From contig NZ_CAKXZT010000113.1 in assembly GCF_935825525.1 (NCBI RefSeq), forward strand, positions 1-64,000: 64,000 nt of DNA. The letters run 5' to 3'. A program made the translations under genes and the position numbers. This document shows, piece after piece, positions 1 through 10,144 of the stretch (position 1 is its first letter; each line of letters starts with the position of its first letter). The notes beneath the pieces were generated by a model. It was given only the letters and a program-made list of their open reading frames with translations. It had not been told where the DNA came from and ran no database searches. The DNA is from Mesorhizobium escarrei. GTDB lineage: Bacteria; Pseudomonadota; Alphaproteobacteria; Rhizobiales; Rhizobiaceae.

Positions 1-46
1 CAAAGCCCTCACAGGGGGAGAAGGCAAGAGGCGCCAGACTAGCCCC

Positions 47-1312
<1,266 letters not shown>

Positions 1313-1490
1313 CATTAGACGGACTCTGAGTGAGTAAGTATGGGGAAATATCGGCGGGATGCGACAAATGCCGGGCGCGGCCGAAGCGATGAATGGGGCG
1401 GCGCATGACGGGAAGGAAGACCCGTCTTTTATCGCCGGTCGACTGAAAGAGCAAGCCGCCTTTTGTGGCCGCCAATCGCATCAGGTTTGC

Positions 1491-1555
1491 GCTGCCCCTC
1501 ACCTGGCTGCCGGCATCCTTTCCCCGTATAGTGACGGGGAGAGGGGGCGCTCTCA
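1491..1555. repeat. Intergenic palindromic repeat, 'CCCCGT' type
   Basis: A GCTGCCCCTCACCTGGCTGC block leads into an imperfect hairpin built on TCCCCGTATAGTGACGGGGA. The same arrangement recurs at 12991-13046, 21858-21920 and, inverted, at 21975-22028. It sits in the non-coding gap between rho and hemJ. It is interpreted as a rhizobial intergenic mosaic element; no function can be read from the sequence. Confidence 0.75.
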
Positions 1556-1607
1556 TTGATGGTTTCGCCAACCGTCGGCGTTACAAAATATTCGCTAAGC
1601 ACGAAGC

Positions 1608-2159
1608 TTAAAACGGCTTCACGATTACCAGCACGACGATGACGATCATCAGCAATGTGGGGATCTCATTGACGATCCGCCAGTGCTTTGCGGGCTTTTC
1701 GTTGCGGTCCTCGGCGAATTTGCGCACCGCGCCGGCCAGATAGCCATGAACCGCCGAGAGGCCAAGCACCGCGGCGATCTTGGCATGCAGCCAGCCACCC
1801 TGAAAGCCAAAACCTTTCCAGGCCAGCCAGAGGCCGAACACCCAGGTGATGATCATGGCCGGATTGATGATGCCGCGCAGCAGCCGGCGCTCCATCAACT
1901 TGAAGGTTTCCGACTGGACCGAGCCTTTCTCGGCGTCGGCATGATAGACCAGCAGCCGCGGCAGATAGAGCATGCCCGCCATCCACGAGGTGACGGCGAT
2001 GACATGGATCGCCTTTGCCCAGGGATAGAAATCATCCGGCCCGAACAGGAACAGAAGCGCCGCCAGGACGAGGAAGATGACGATGGCGATCGCTGCTCGA
2101 CGCATCGCGCCCGCCCCGCTGCTGTCCGCCTTCCTGCTGGTCGTGTTCCTGTCGGTCAT
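1608..2159 (-). CDS. hemJ: HemJ/CopD-family membrane protein, probable protoporphyrinogen oxidase
   Basis: A 183-aa integral membrane protein with about four hydrophobic segments (residues 21-40, 47-70, 98-115, 123-145, and a C-terminal one at 166-181). The segment [20 protein letters not shown] (45-64), with its conserved His52, and the following LPRLLVYH match the HemJ (UPF0093) family. That family oxidises protoporphyrinogen IX in bacteria lacking HemY or HemG. The start is set at 2159 because the ATG overlaps the hemE stop in an ATGA (2156-2159), implying translational coupling. Neighbouring hemE acts earlier in the same haem pathway, which supports the role. The longer open frame upstream is only the antisense-free extension inside hemE. 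Confidence 0.88.
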   Translation of the reverse strand: MTDRNTTSRKADSSGAGAMRRAAIAIVIFLVLAALLFLFGPDDFYPWAKAIHVIAVTSWMAGMLYLPRLLVYHADAEKGSVQSETFKLMERRLLRGIINPAMIITWVFGLWLAWKGFGFQGGWLHAKIAAVLGLSAVHGYLAGAVRKFAEDRNEKPAKHWRIVNEIPTLLMIVIVVLVIVKPF

Positions 2160-3184
2160 CGATGTGCCCGCACCAGTTTCACCATTGCCTCGACATGCGC
2201 GATCGGCGTTTCCGGCGTGATGCCGTGCCCGAGATTGAAGACCAGCGGTCGATCGCCCAGTGCCTTGAGGATCGTGTCGACACCGTCCGAAAGCGCCTTG
2301 CCGCCGGCCACCAGCCGCAACGGATCGAGATTGCCCTGCACGGCGCCGTCGCGCTGCAGTTCCTTCGCCGTCGTCAACGGCACGGTCCAGTCGAGTCCCA
2401 ACCCGGTCACGCCGGTTTTCTGGCGATAGCTGCGGTAGTGGGCGCCGGCGCCCTTGGGAAAGCCGATGATCGGAATGTCGGGATGGACGGCCCGGACCTG
2501 CCTGACGATCTCCGCCACCGGCCTGACGCAAAACGCCTCGAAAGAGACTTCGTCGAGCACGCCGGACCACGAGTCAAAGATCTGCACCACATCGGCGCCG
2601 GCTTCGATCTGTCGGATCAGATAGGCAGCAGAGTGATCGGCAAGCACGTTCAGCAATTGTAAAAAAGCCGCCGGCTCACGATAGGCAAAAAGCCTGGCCG
2701 GGGCCTGGTCTGAGGTGCCGTGGCCGGCGATCATATAGGTCGCCACCGTCCAGGGCGCGCCGCAGAAGCCGATCAGCGTCGTTTCATCAGGCAGTTTTGT
2801 CCGCAATCGCCTGACCGTCTCGTAGACTGGGTCGAGATTCACGTGAAACGTTTCGCCGTCGAGAGCGGCAATCTCCGTGGCCGAGATCGGTGTCAACAGC
2901 GGTCCGCGGCCCTCCTCGAAGCGCACGTCGCGGCCCAGCGCATGCGGCACGACAAGGATATCGGAAAACAGGATCGATGCATCGAAGCCGAAGCGTTCGA
3001 TCGGCTGCAGCGTCACTTCCACGGCAAGATCGGGATTATAGCAAAGATCGAGGAACGATCCGGCCCGCCGGCGTGTCTCGCGATACTCCGGCAGATAGCG
3101 GCCGGCCTGCCGCATCATCCAGAGCGGCGGCGGAGACAGAGGCTTGCCCTTCAACACGTCCAGCATGATGCGGTTTTCAGGCAT
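2156..3184 (-). CDS. hemE: Uroporphyrinogen III decarboxylase
   Basis: Removes the four acetate carboxyls of uroporphyrinogen III to give coproporphyrinogen III in haem biosynthesis; cytosolic and cofactor-free. Seen: the family signature [11 protein letters not shown] at residues 24-34, the catalytic Asp region FSDIL (73-77), and NLGHGI near the C terminus. The length of 342 aa is typical. It reads leftward from the origin region and overlaps hemJ by 4 bp. An internal ATG (MLDVLKGK, residue 7) is an alternative start. In Caulobacter and several rhizobia, hemE is the gene next to the chromosomal origin, which fits the non-coding block upstream. Confidence 0.96.
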   Translation of the reverse strand: MPENRIMLDVLKGKPLSPPPLWMMRQAGRYLPEYRETRRRAGSFLDLCYNPDLAVEVTLQPIERFGFDASILFSDILVVPHALGRDVRFEEGRGPLLTPISATEIAALDGETFHVNLDPVYETVRRLRTKLPDETTLIGFCGAPWTVATYMIAGHGTSDQAPARLFAYREPAAFLQLLNVLADHSAAYLIRQIEAGADVVQIFDSWSGVLDEVSFEAFCVRPVAEIVRQVRAVHPDIPIIGFPKGAGAHYRSYRQKTGVTGLGLDWTVPLTTAKELQRDGAVQGNLDPLRLVAGGKALSDGVDTILKALGDRPLVFNLGHGITPETPIAHVEAMVKLVRAHR

Positions 3185-3234
3185 TCAGCGCTCGCCTCTC
3201 CAGCCTTCTCTATAATTAAATATTCCATTTCTAG

Positions 3235-3256
3235 GAATCTTATGATTCTAAGAGTC
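3235..3256. promoter_or_regulatory. Cluster of three GANTC (CcrM) methylation sites
   Basis: GAATC at 3235-3239, GATTC at 3244-3248 and GAGTC at 3252-3256 lie within 22 bp inside the A+T-rich part of the putative origin; a fourth, GAGTC, is at 3428-3432. In alphaproteobacteria CcrM methylates GANTC, and its hemi-methylated state marks replicated DNA, so a cluster at the origin is expected rather than random. Confidence 0.7.
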
Positions 3257-3492
3257 TGTTGGTATCGGTGGTTGTCTCCTGTCCCGCCTTGCCCCGGAAA
3301 AGGCCAGCCAGCATATTGTCGCGTGCTTCTTCTGCCGGATAGGAGGAGTTTGGGGACAGTTGGAAATTTCCGACTGGGAACAATGTGTTACCGCCCGCCT
3401 AGAGAAAATGGCCTTGTGGATGGGGCCGAGTCGAAAAAGCCCGTCCCCGGATTTGTCCCCAGCCGCCCGACGCAGCCGACCGCGCATCGAAT

Positions 3493-3501
3493 TGTGGACA
3501 A
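3493..3501 (-). promoter_or_regulatory. Probable DnaA box (inverted)
   Basis: Reads TTGTCCACA on the minus strand, one mismatch from the TTATCCACA consensus. It faces the perfect box 51 bp to the right inside the putative origin. Confidence 0.65.
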
Positions 3502-3551
3502 ACTGGCATCTGATACAGTCGCCCCGAACCGGCCGATCTTTCCGACCGACC

Positions 3552-3560
3552 TTATCCACA
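3552..3560 (+). promoter_or_regulatory. DnaA box, perfect consensus
   Basis: TTATCCACA, the exact consensus, 28 bp before the GTG start of ppsR. It is the strongest single motif supporting an origin in this gap. Confidence 0.75.
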
Positions 3561-3587
3561 TCGGCCCACAGCTTGGAACGAACCCCT

Positions 3588-4409
3588 GTGAACAAACCCC
3601 AGAGCTTCTTTCACCTTCACCTGATTTCCGATGCCACTGGTGAGACGCTGCTGGCGGCCGGGCGCGCGGCTTCGGCGCAATACAAGGATGCGCGCGCCAT
3701 CGAGCATATCTACCCGCTCATCCGCACCGAAAAGCAGGTGACGAAAGTGTTCGAGGACATCGAGGAGGAGCCGGGCATCATCCTTTATACGGTCGTCGAC
3801 CAGAAGCTCGCCCGCGGCATCGACGAGCGCTGCGCCGCCATGGGCCTGCCTTGCGTCTCCGTGCTGGAACCGGTGCTGACCGTGTTCCAGTCCTATCTCG
3901 GCACGCCGGCCGGTCGCCGCGTCGGCGCCCAGCATGTGCTGGACGCCGAATATTTCCGCCGCATCGACGCGCTCAACTTCACCATGGAGCATGATGACGG
4001 CCAGCTGCCCGCCAATATGGATGATGCCGACATTGTGCTCGTCGGCATTTCGCGCACCTCGAAGACGCCGACCAGCATCTATCTCGCCAATCGCGGCATC
4101 AAGACCGCCAACATCCCGATCGTGATCGGCGTGCCGGTGCCGGAAAGCCTGGTCAACGCCACGAAGCCGCTGATCGTCGGGCTGATCGCCACCGCCGAGC
4201 GCATCTCGCAGGTCCGCCAGAACCGCATCCTCGGCAACACCAGCGCCTACGAGCCGACCGACTATGTCGACCGCGCCGCGATCAACGAGGAACTCGCCTA
4301 CGCCCGCCAGATCTGCACCCGGCATGGTTGGCCGATGATCGACGTCAGCCGCCGCTCGATCGAGGAGACGGCGGCGGCGATCGTTGCCCTGCGCGGCAAG
4401 ACGCGCTAG
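3588..4409 (+). CDS. ppsR: Pyruvate phosphate dikinase / PEP synthase regulatory kinase-phosphorylase (DUF299)
   Basis: Bifunctional ADP-dependent kinase and Pi-dependent phosphorylase that switches pyruvate,phosphate dikinase or PEP synthase off and on. Seen: N-terminal [13 protein letters not shown] (residues 8-20), the nucleotide-binding loop GISRTSKTP (153-161) and the conserved Q-x-R-x-x-R-L-like stretch VRQNRILG near 210-217. A GTG start at 3588 gives 273 aa, the usual length; the frame is open further upstream but that part runs through the origin-like block. It is the first rightward gene after the putative origin, as in Caulobacter, where it is the RP001 neighbour of oriC. Confidence 0.93.
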   Translation: MNKPQSFFHLHLISDATGETLLAAGRAASAQYKDARAIEHIYPLIRTEKQVTKVFEDIEEEPGIILYTVVDQKLARGIDERCAAMGLPCVSVLEPVLTVFQSYLGTPAGRRVGAQHVLDAEYFRRIDALNFTMEHDDGQLPANMDDADIVLVGISRTSKTPTSIYLANRGIKTANIPIVIGVPVPESLVNATKPLIVGLIATAERISQVRQNRILGNTSAYEPTDYVDRAAINEELAYARQICTRHGWPMIDVSRRSIEETAAAIVALRGKTR

Positions 4410-4550
4410 GGCGTGTGATATTCAGGTGATGCCGGCCTGCAAACGGCGGCTTCCTGCGCTTCCGGTGCTCACGTACGAAAAGTACGCTCCGCTCCGGTTC
4501 TCGGAAGCCACCATTTTCGGCTCGGCCTGACCTGAATCTCGACACACCCT
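4408..4550. repeat. 143-bp near-palindromic intergenic element
   Basis: The outer arms AGGGCGTGTGATATTCAGGT (4408-4427) and ACCTGAATCTCGACACACCCT (ending 4550) are imperfect reverse complements. The inner parts also pair imperfectly and converge on a perfect CGTAC-GAAAA-GTACG stem-loop. Transcribed, it would form one long hairpin between ppsR and maf. It begins inside the ppsR stop codon. It is different in sequence from the other repeats in this window. Confidence 0.75.
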
Positions 4551-4578
4551 AGTGAGCGTCAGAAATCGGGCGATAAAA

Positions 4579-5178
4579 ATGACCGAAAAAATCATCCTTG
4601 CCTCGGGCAGCCCGTTTCGCAAGGCGCTGCTTGTCAATGCCGGCGTGGCGGTCGAGGCGGTTCCGGCGGAAGTCGACGAGCGCGCGCTCGAAGCACCCTT
4701 GCAGGACAGCGGTATCTCGCCCGAAGACGTCGCACTGGTGCTGGCCGAGGCCAAGGCCACCGAGGTCAGCGAGCGAAAGCCCGGCGCCCTGGTGCTCGGC
4801 TGCGACCAGACGCTGTCGCTCGGCGACGAAGTATTCCATAAGCCGGCCGACATGGAAGCCGCGCGCCGCCATCTCCTGGCGCTGTCGGGCAAGACCCATC
4901 AGCTCAACAGCGCCGTGGTGCTGGCCCGCGACGGCGCAGTTCTGTGGCGGCATGTCGGCGTTGCCAGCCTGACCATGCGAAAGCTCGCTCCGGCCTTTAT
5001 CGGCCGCCATCTGGCGCGCGTCGGCGCCAAGGCGCTGTCCAGCGTCGGCGCCTACCAGATCGAAGGCGAGGGCATCCAGCTGTTCGAAAAAGTAGAAGGC
5101 GACCATTTCACCATTGTCGGTCTGCCGCTTCTGCCCGTCCTGGCCAAGCTGCGCGAGTTCGGAGCCATCGATGGCTGA
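4579..5178 (+). CDS. maf: Maf-family nucleotide pyrophosphatase
   Basis: Hydrolyses non-canonical or modified nucleoside triphosphates to monophosphates (house-cleaning). Seen: the signature [13 protein letters not shown] near the N terminus (about residues 6-18), GCDQTLSL with the catalytic Asp (about 75-82), and a conserved GAYQIEGEG segment. From the ATG at 4579 the product is 199 aa, the normal size. A GTG at 4552 in frame would add nine residues not expected in the family. The end overlaps the aroE start by 8 bp. The Ser-x-x-Arg form of the first motif (SPFRK) resembles the YceF subgroup, which prefers 7-methyl-GTP; that assignment is tentative. Confidence 0.92.
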   Translation: MTEKIILASGSPFRKALLVNAGVAVEAVPAEVDERALEAPLQDSGISPEDVALVLAEAKATEVSERKPGALVLGCDQTLSLGDEVFHKPADMEAARRHLLALSGKTHQLNSAVVLARDGAVLWRHVGVASLTMRKLAPAFIGRHLARVGAKALSSVGAYQIEGEGIQLFEKVEGDHFTIVGLPLLPVLAKLREFGAIDG

Positions 5179-6040
5179 GGCCGCGAAAAAGGCCTTCGTC
5201 ACCGGTCACCCGGTCGCGCATTCGCGGTCGCCGAAGATCCACGCCTATTGGCTGGCGAAATACGGTATCGACGGCAGCTACCGGGCGATCGACATTGCGC
5301 CGGAGGCTTTTGCCGAATTCGTCGAAACACTCGAGGCGAATGGCTATCGTGGCGGCAACGTCACCATCCCGCACAAGGAGTCTGCCTTCGCGCTGGCGAC
5401 GCGCCTGGACGCTGCGGCCGAACAGATCGGCGCCGCCAACACGCTGTGGTTTGAGGACGGAACTCTGTGGGGCGGCAACACCGACGCCTATGGCTTTGCC
5501 GCTAATCTCAACGAGCATTCGCCGGGCTGGGCCACAAACGGCCCGGCCGTGGTGCTCGGCGCCGGCGGCGCCGCCCGCGCTGTCATTCAGGCGCTCAAGC
5601 AGCGCGGGATTGACGATATCCGCGTCGTCAACCGGACGCTCGCCCGAGCCGAGGAACTGCGCCACCGCTTCGGCGCCGGGGTCTCGGCCCACGGCACGGC
5701 GGCGACCGGCGAGTTGCTTGCCGATGCCGGCCTGCTGGTCAACACGTCAGCGCTTGGCATGCATGGCAATGAAGGGCTGTCCGCCGATCCGGCCAGGCTG
5801 CCGGACCATGCCATCGTCACCGACATTGTCTATGTGCCGCTGGAAACGCCGTTGCTGGCCGCCGCCAAGGCGCGCGGCCTGAAAACCGTCGACGGGCTCG
5901 GCATGCTGCTGCACCAGGCGGTGCCCGGCTTCGAGCGCTGGTTCGGCATCAGGCCTGAGGTCACTGCCGAATTGCGGCAGATGATCGTCGCCAATCTCGG
6001 TGCCCAAGGTCTCGGTGCCCAAGGGATGACCAGGGAGTAA
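5171..6040 (+). CDS. aroE: Shikimate dehydrogenase
   Basis: NADPH-dependent reduction of 3-dehydroshikimate to shikimate, step four of aromatic amino acid biosynthesis. Seen: substrate motif SRSPKIH (residues 18-24), NVTIPHK with the catalytic Lys69, NTDAYGF with the catalytic Asp, and the dinucleotide loop GAGGAAR (about 133-139). ATG 5171 lies 8 bp inside the end of maf and gives 289 aa. The C terminus carries a small repeat, [10 protein letters not shown], which is unusual but harmless. Packed between maf and coaE in a rightward operon-like run. Confidence 0.95.
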   Translation: MAEAAKKAFVTGHPVAHSRSPKIHAYWLAKYGIDGSYRAIDIAPEAFAEFVETLEANGYRGGNVTIPHKESAFALATRLDAAAEQIGAANTLWFEDGTLWGGNTDAYGFAANLNEHSPGWATNGPAVVLGAGGAARAVIQALKQRGIDDIRVVNRTLARAEELRHRFGAGVSAHGTAATGELLADAGLLVNTSALGMHGNEGLSADPARLPDHAIVTDIVYVPLETPLLAAAKARGLKTVDGLGMLLHQAVPGFERWFGIRPEVTAELRQMIVANLGAQGLGAQGMTRE

Positions 6041-6046
6041 AAAAGC

Positions 6047-6649
6047 ATGATCGTGCTCGGCCTCACCGGATCGATCGGCATGGGCAAGTCGACGACGGCC
6101 AGGATGTTTGCCGAAGCCGGCGTGCCTGTCCACGATTCGGACGAGGCAGTGCATCGCCTCTACGCCGGCAAGGCGGCTCCGCTGGTGGAGGCGGCGTTTC
6201 CCGGAACGACACAATCCGGCTTGGTCGATCGCACCACGCTGGCCGAGCGGGTGCTCGGCGATGCAGCCGCACTGAAACGGCTGGAAGCGATCATCCACCC
6301 GCTGGTCCGCGCCGACGCCGACGCTTTCCTGGCCAGGAACCGGGCCGCCGGCGCGTCGCTTGTCGTTCTCGATATCCCGCTGCTGTTCGAAACCGGCGGC
6401 CGCGACCGCGTCGACAAGGTCGTGGTCGTCACCGCGTCGCCCGACATCCAGCGCGCCCGCGTGCTGGCGCGGCCGGGCATGAGCGAGGAGAAACTGGCGT
6501 CGATCCTGGCTAGGCAGGTTCCCGACGCCGAAAAACGCAAGGCTGCCGATTTCGTCATCGACACCGGACAGGGTTTTGATGCGGCACGCGCGGCGGTCAA
6601 TGCGATCGTCGCGAAACTGGTCGGGGATAAAGCCGGCAGGCCTGCTTAA
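6047..6649 (+). CDS. coaE: Dephospho-CoA kinase
   Basis: Phosphorylates the 3'-hydroxyl of dephospho-CoA, the last step of coenzyme A synthesis. Seen: P-loop [12 protein letters not shown] (residues 4-15), followed by [11 protein letters not shown], typical of the substrate domain, and [10 protein letters not shown] in the middle. The 200 aa length is normal. It starts 6 bp after aroE, so it is probably cotranscribed. Confidence 0.95.
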   Translation: MIVLGLTGSIGMGKSTTARMFAEAGVPVHDSDEAVHRLYAGKAAPLVEAAFPGTTQSGLVDRTTLAERVLGDAAALKRLEAIIHPLVRADADAFLARNRAAGASLVVLDIPLLFETGGRDRVDKVVVVTASPDIQRARVLARPGMSEEKLASILARQVPDAEKRKAADFVIDTGQGFDAARAAVNAIVAKLVGDKAGRPA

Positions 6650-6735
6650 CGGCGCTTGCGTCCGGCGCAATATGTTGCCAATTTGTTCCCAAATTGATTC
6701 GGCTGGAACGACGCCGGACACAACGGACTGATTCG

Positions 6736-7455
6736 ATGCGCGAGATCATCTTCGATACGGAAACCACAGGTCTCGATTTCCGCGATGATCGCGTCATCGA
6801 GCTCGGCTGCATCGAGCTGGTCAATCGCTTCCCGACCGGCCGCACCTTCCACCACTACATCAATCCGCAGGGACGACCGATCCATGCGGAGGCGCAGGCC
6901 GTTCATGGCATCAGCGCCGCCGACCTGATGGGCAAGCCGACCTTCAGCGACATCGCCGAGGAGTTTCTTGCCTTCATCGACGGCGCCAAGCTGGTCGCCC
7001 ACAATGCGACTTTCGATATCGCTTTCCTCAATGTCGAGTTCGGCCGGCTTGGCCATCCGGTCGTTGATCCCGGTCTTGTCGTCGACACGCTGGCGCTGGC
7101 GCGCCGCAAGCATCCGATGGGCCCCAATTCGCTGGACGCACTATGCCGGCGCTACGGCATCGACAATGCCCGCCGCACCAAGCACGGCGCGCTGCTCGAT
7201 TCGGAATTGCTGGCCGAGGTCTATATCGAGCTCATCGGCGGCAAGCAGGCGGCACTCATCCTCGACAGTGCCACGGCGCCGGCCGGCGGCAGGAGAAACG
7301 TCGACGACATCGACATCAGCATCGGCGCGCGGCCGATAGCGCTGCCGTCTCGCCTGACCGAGGCGGAGCGCAGCGCGCACGCGAGCATGGTCGGCACTTT
7401 GGGCGAAAAGGCGCTCTGGCTGCGCGTCGCCCGGGAAGCGAGTTCTGCGGCATAG
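6736..7455 (+). CDS. dnaQ: DNA polymerase III epsilon subunit (3'-5' proofreading exonuclease)
   Basis: Proofreading subunit of the replicative polymerase. Seen: Exo I FDTETTG (metal ligands Asp7 and Glu9), Exo II HNATFDIAFLN (Asp94), and Exo III-epsilon H150-GALLD155. A C-terminal tail of about 60 residues should carry the alpha-subunit-binding region. ATG 6736 is chosen because the protein then begins MREIIFDTETTG as in relatives; a TTG at 6694 would add an arginine-rich leader. It ends the rightward run from the origin and is followed by a strong hairpin terminator. Confidence 0.95.
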   Translation: MREIIFDTETTGLDFRDDRVIELGCIELVNRFPTGRTFHHYINPQGRPIHAEAQAVHGISAADLMGKPTFSDIAEEFLAFIDGAKLVAHNATFDIAFLNVEFGRLGHPVVDPGLVVDTLALARRKHPMGPNSLDALCRRYGIDNARRTKHGALLDSELLAEVYIELIGGKQAALILDSATAPAGGRRNVDDIDISIGARPIALPSRLTEAERSAHASMVGTLGEKALWLRVAREASSAA

Positions 7456-7572
7456 TGATTTTGACGGGTTGAATGCCGATCGGCAGTGGCGTCGATAATT
7501 TTCAGCTGCCACTGTGGACGGTTCCTGCCGATCGGCATCCAATCGCTCAGGATCGAGCAGTTCGTCCCAAAC

Positions 7573-7600
7573 AAAAAACCCGGCGTGAGGCCGGGTTTTT
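7573..7600. terminator. Bidirectional intrinsic terminator between dnaQ and secB
   Basis: AAAAAACCCGGC-GTGA-GGCCGGGTTTTT type hairpin: GC-rich stem flanked by A and T runs, so it can end transcription from both convergent genes dnaQ (+) and secB (-). Confidence 0.9.
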
Positions 7601-7622
7601 CAAGCCTACCGAGATAGCCTTC

Positions 7623-8123
7623 TCAGCTCACCTTGACCTTGCTGGCGGCCTGGTCCTCGGCCAGCTTCTGCTGGAACATCTGCGCGAAATCGATCGGATC
7701 GAGCATCAGCGGCGGGAAGCCGCCATTGCGGGTCGCTTCGGCGATGATCTGCCTGGCGAACGGGAACAGCAGCCGCGGGCATTCGATGAACAGCAGCGGC
7801 AGCATGTGCTCCTGCGGGAAGCCGCTGATGGCGAACACGCCGCCATAGACCAGCTCGACGTTGAACAGCACTTCCTTGTCGAAGGACGCCTTGGCGTTCA
7901 GCGTCAGATTGACGTCGAACTGTTTGTCCGAAAGCGGGTTGGCGTTGACATTGACGTTGATCGCGATGCCGGGGGCCTTGTCGCGGCCGCGCAGCGAGTT
8001 CGGCGCTCCGGGACTTTCGAAGGAAAGGTCCTTCACATATTGGGCAAGCACGTTGAGCGAAGGCTGCGTCGCGTCGCCATTGCCACTGGCCGCGCCGGTC
8101 GGCGCGTCGTCTTTGCTGGCCAT
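7623..8123 (-). CDS. secB: Protein-export chaperone SecB
   Basis: Tetrameric cytosolic chaperone that keeps preproteins unfolded and hands them to SecA. The 166-aa sequence matches alphaproteobacterial SecB throughout: an acidic and Gly-rich leader (1-20), [21 protein letters not shown] (about 21-41), then the beta-rich core ending [17 protein letters not shown]. It reads leftward, convergent with dnaQ, sharing the terminator at 7573-7600. Confidence 0.96.
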   Translation of the reverse strand: MASKDDAPTGAASGNGDATQPSLNVLAQYVKDLSFESPGAPNSLRGRDKAPGIAINVNVNANPLSDKQFDVNLTLNAKASFDKEVLFNVELVYGGVFAISGFPQEHMLPLLFIECPRLLFPFARQIIAEATRNGGFPPLMLDPIDFAQMFQQKLAEDQAASKVKVS

Positions 8124-8221
8124 AAGCCTTTGTCCTTTTGCCTCGGCAGCGTTGCTGACCGGATTGAAATCGGGCGTTCGCTACCATGGTCGGCATGACA
8201 AGACAAGGTTTGCCGGGGCAA

Positions 8222-9296
8222 TCAAGCCGCAAGCGCGGCCGGCAGTGCATACCGACGCAAGATGACTTCGCCGGCGATCGACTGGAGAAAGGGATTGTCG
8301 TACAGCCCCGCCATGACCACCACCACCAGGTCCAAGCTTGGCACGATGTACATGCGCTGGCCGCCATATCCGACGGCGGAGATCCACCTGATCTCCTGAC
8401 GATCGACAAGTGACCGACCCAAGCCACCACTGGAAACCGTAAAAGAACAGGCCTGCACCGTTCACATGAGGGCCGGTCGACTCTTCTATCCAAGCCTCCG
8501 AGATGACGGGCCCGCCCTTCCATATGCCCCGGTCGAGGACAAGCTGGCCAATTTTAGCAAGATCGCGAGGGCACATGCGAAGTCCCGACACAGCGTTGGG
8601 CGTGCCGTCTGCGTAGCGTACCCCATTCGACATCCTGAATACCGAGAGGTTCAAACAGCGCCTCCCTGGCGAGGGCATCGAGCGGGGAACCTGACCTTTT
8701 TTCCAAGATCGCGGCGAGGAGAGCGGTCAGGCCGCCATTGTAGCAATAGGCTGCACCAGGCGGCCGGATGATTGGCTGTTCAAGCACATAGCGATAGGGG
8801 TCTGGAGCATCGATCATCCGCCGTTCGCTGTTTGCCGGATTGCTGTAGGGGAGTTCCTCGTTCCATGCGAACCCTGCCGACATCGTGAGGAGGTGCCGAA
8901 GATCGATCCGCGCCTTATCTGGCGTGTTCAGATCCGCGTATTCAGGGAAGAATGAAAAGACCGGTCGTCCAGGTCGTCGATCCACCCTCGATCAACGCCA
9001 ATGCCGAAGAGCAGTGACGTGATGCTCTTGGTGACCGAACGCAGATCGTGCCTGAGGCCGGCATGGTATGTGACGCGTCCGAGAGACGTTGCCCATGCCC
9101 TGTCCTCCCCGGTGAAGTAGCGCTCGCAAACCAGCTTGCCGCGGCGAACCATCAGTACGGCATGAGGGTTTGCCTCATCCCAGTTTTCAAACTGCGGAGC
9201 GAGCCCGCTGAGCATGTCGGCATCCATGGCCCCGGCATCAGGTGGAGAGATCTCCCAGCCGTCATCCCGATCATCGATGCTAGTCAATTCTTCCAT
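8222..9296 (-). pseudogene. Serine hydrolase of the beta-lactamase (class C-like) family, broken by three frameshifts
   Basis: Translated in pieces the gene is nearly complete. Codons from 9296 to about 8960 give the N terminus with the catalytic SVTKS (S-x-x-K). A second frame to about 8600 gives LLTMSAGFAWNEE and the Tyr-x-Asn equivalent YCYNGG. A third to about 8430 gives SGLRMCPRDLAKIGQLVL. A fourth, ending at 8222, gives AVGYGGQRMYIVPSLDLVVVV and the C terminus. At least three frame changes (near 8955, 8625 and 8430) separate these blocks, so no full protein can be made. The motifs themselves are intact, suggesting recent loss or sequencing error. It lies alone between secB and fxsA. Confidence 0.85.
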
Positions 9297-9450
9297 CGGG
9301 GGAACCGAGCAGAGCCATCATTGGTGTTTCATCAAGACCTGTATCAATTTATTTCGATCGCGGTGAGGTCCGCCAGGGGTCGAATGCCGCTATTGAGCAG
9401 TGCAAATTCAACCAGATAAACTAGCTGCCGCTACTCGTCCTCAGGCCGAC

Positions 9451-9987
9451 CTACTCGTCCTTGAGGCGGCGCCAGGGGGAATTGTGATCGGGGCCGTGCT
9501 CGTCGCCGCGCGAATAGTCGCTGTCGTCGAGGTCGATGGTCTTGTCGCGCGGCCTCGCCCGGAATCCGCCGGTGCCGAAACTGGTCGCCATCACGATGCG
9601 GCCTTTCAGCCGGCGCCAGGCGAGGTCACGGACCGGCGGCAGCAACAGCAGAATGCCGAAAATGTCGGTGATGAAGCCGGGGATGATGAGCAGGATCGCT
9701 GCCAGCACGACCATGGCGCCATGCGCGAGCTGGCGGCTTGGATCACGCCCGGCGTCCATTTCGGCACGGACCCGGGTCATCACGCCGAACCCCTGGTATC
9801 GCAACAACAGCGCGCCGGCGACGCTGGAAGCCAGCACCAGGCCGACCGTCGCCAGGGCGCCGACCTGGCGGCCGACAACGACGAAACCGGCGATCTCCAG
9901 CAGCGGAAGCGCCAGGATGAACAGGGGAAGCAGCGAAATGCGCAAATCTTGACCGATCGTTTCGATGTTTTGCTGGCCGGCGGGCAA
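9451..9987 (-). CDS. fxsA: FxsA-family inner-membrane protein
   Basis: Small membrane protein related to E. coli FxsA, which when overproduced relieves exclusion of phage T7 by the F plasmid; its cellular role is unknown. Seen: two to four hydrophobic segments (about residues 17-40, 44-62, 92-120) and the family-typical PLLEIAGFVVVG and GFITDIFGILLLLPPVR stretches, then a charged cytoplasmic tail rich in Asp and Arg. 178 aa from the first ATG; a TTG at about residue 16 (LRISLLPLF) may be the true start because the family usually begins right before the first helix. Confidence 0.88.
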   Translation of the reverse strand: MPAGQQNIETIGQDLRISLLPLFILALPLLEIAGFVVVGRQVGALATVGLVLASSVAGALLLRYQGFGVMTRVRAEMDAGRDPSRQLAHGAMVVLAAILLIIPGFITDIFGILLLLPPVRDLAWRRLKGRIVMATSFGTGGFRARPRDKTIDLDDSDYSRGDEHGPDHNSPWRRLKDE

Positions 9988-10144
9988 TCGCCGCTGGCCC
10001 TGAACCTTTTAGATAGGTATGGCTGCCTTTAATTTGAATGATTGCAGCTTGCGTTCTATATGCTTTGGATGTTGAACGCTATGCGACCGCAGCCATTGCC
10101 TGGCCGGGCGGTCCGGCCGGAGTAGGGATTGATTGGCGGAAGAT

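Larger units (their letters stand above)
3185..3587. other. oriC: Putative chromosomal replication origin (oriC)
   Basis: A 403-bp gap between divergent hemE and ppsR (the DUF299/RP001 homologue), the known location of oriC in Caulobacter and reported near hemE in rhizobia. Seen in it: an A+T-rich stretch (about 3209-3256) unlike the surrounding GC-rich DNA; one perfect DnaA box TTATCCACA (3552-3560); an inverted one-mismatch box, TTGTCCACA, at 3493-3501; weaker matches at 3415-3423 (CCATCCACA inverted), 3453-3461 (TTGTCCCCA) and 3351-3359 (CTGTCCCCA inverted); and four GANTC CcrM sites. Genes on both sides read away from it. Calling it the origin is inference from synteny plus motifs; there is no functional evidence. 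Confidence 0.8.
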
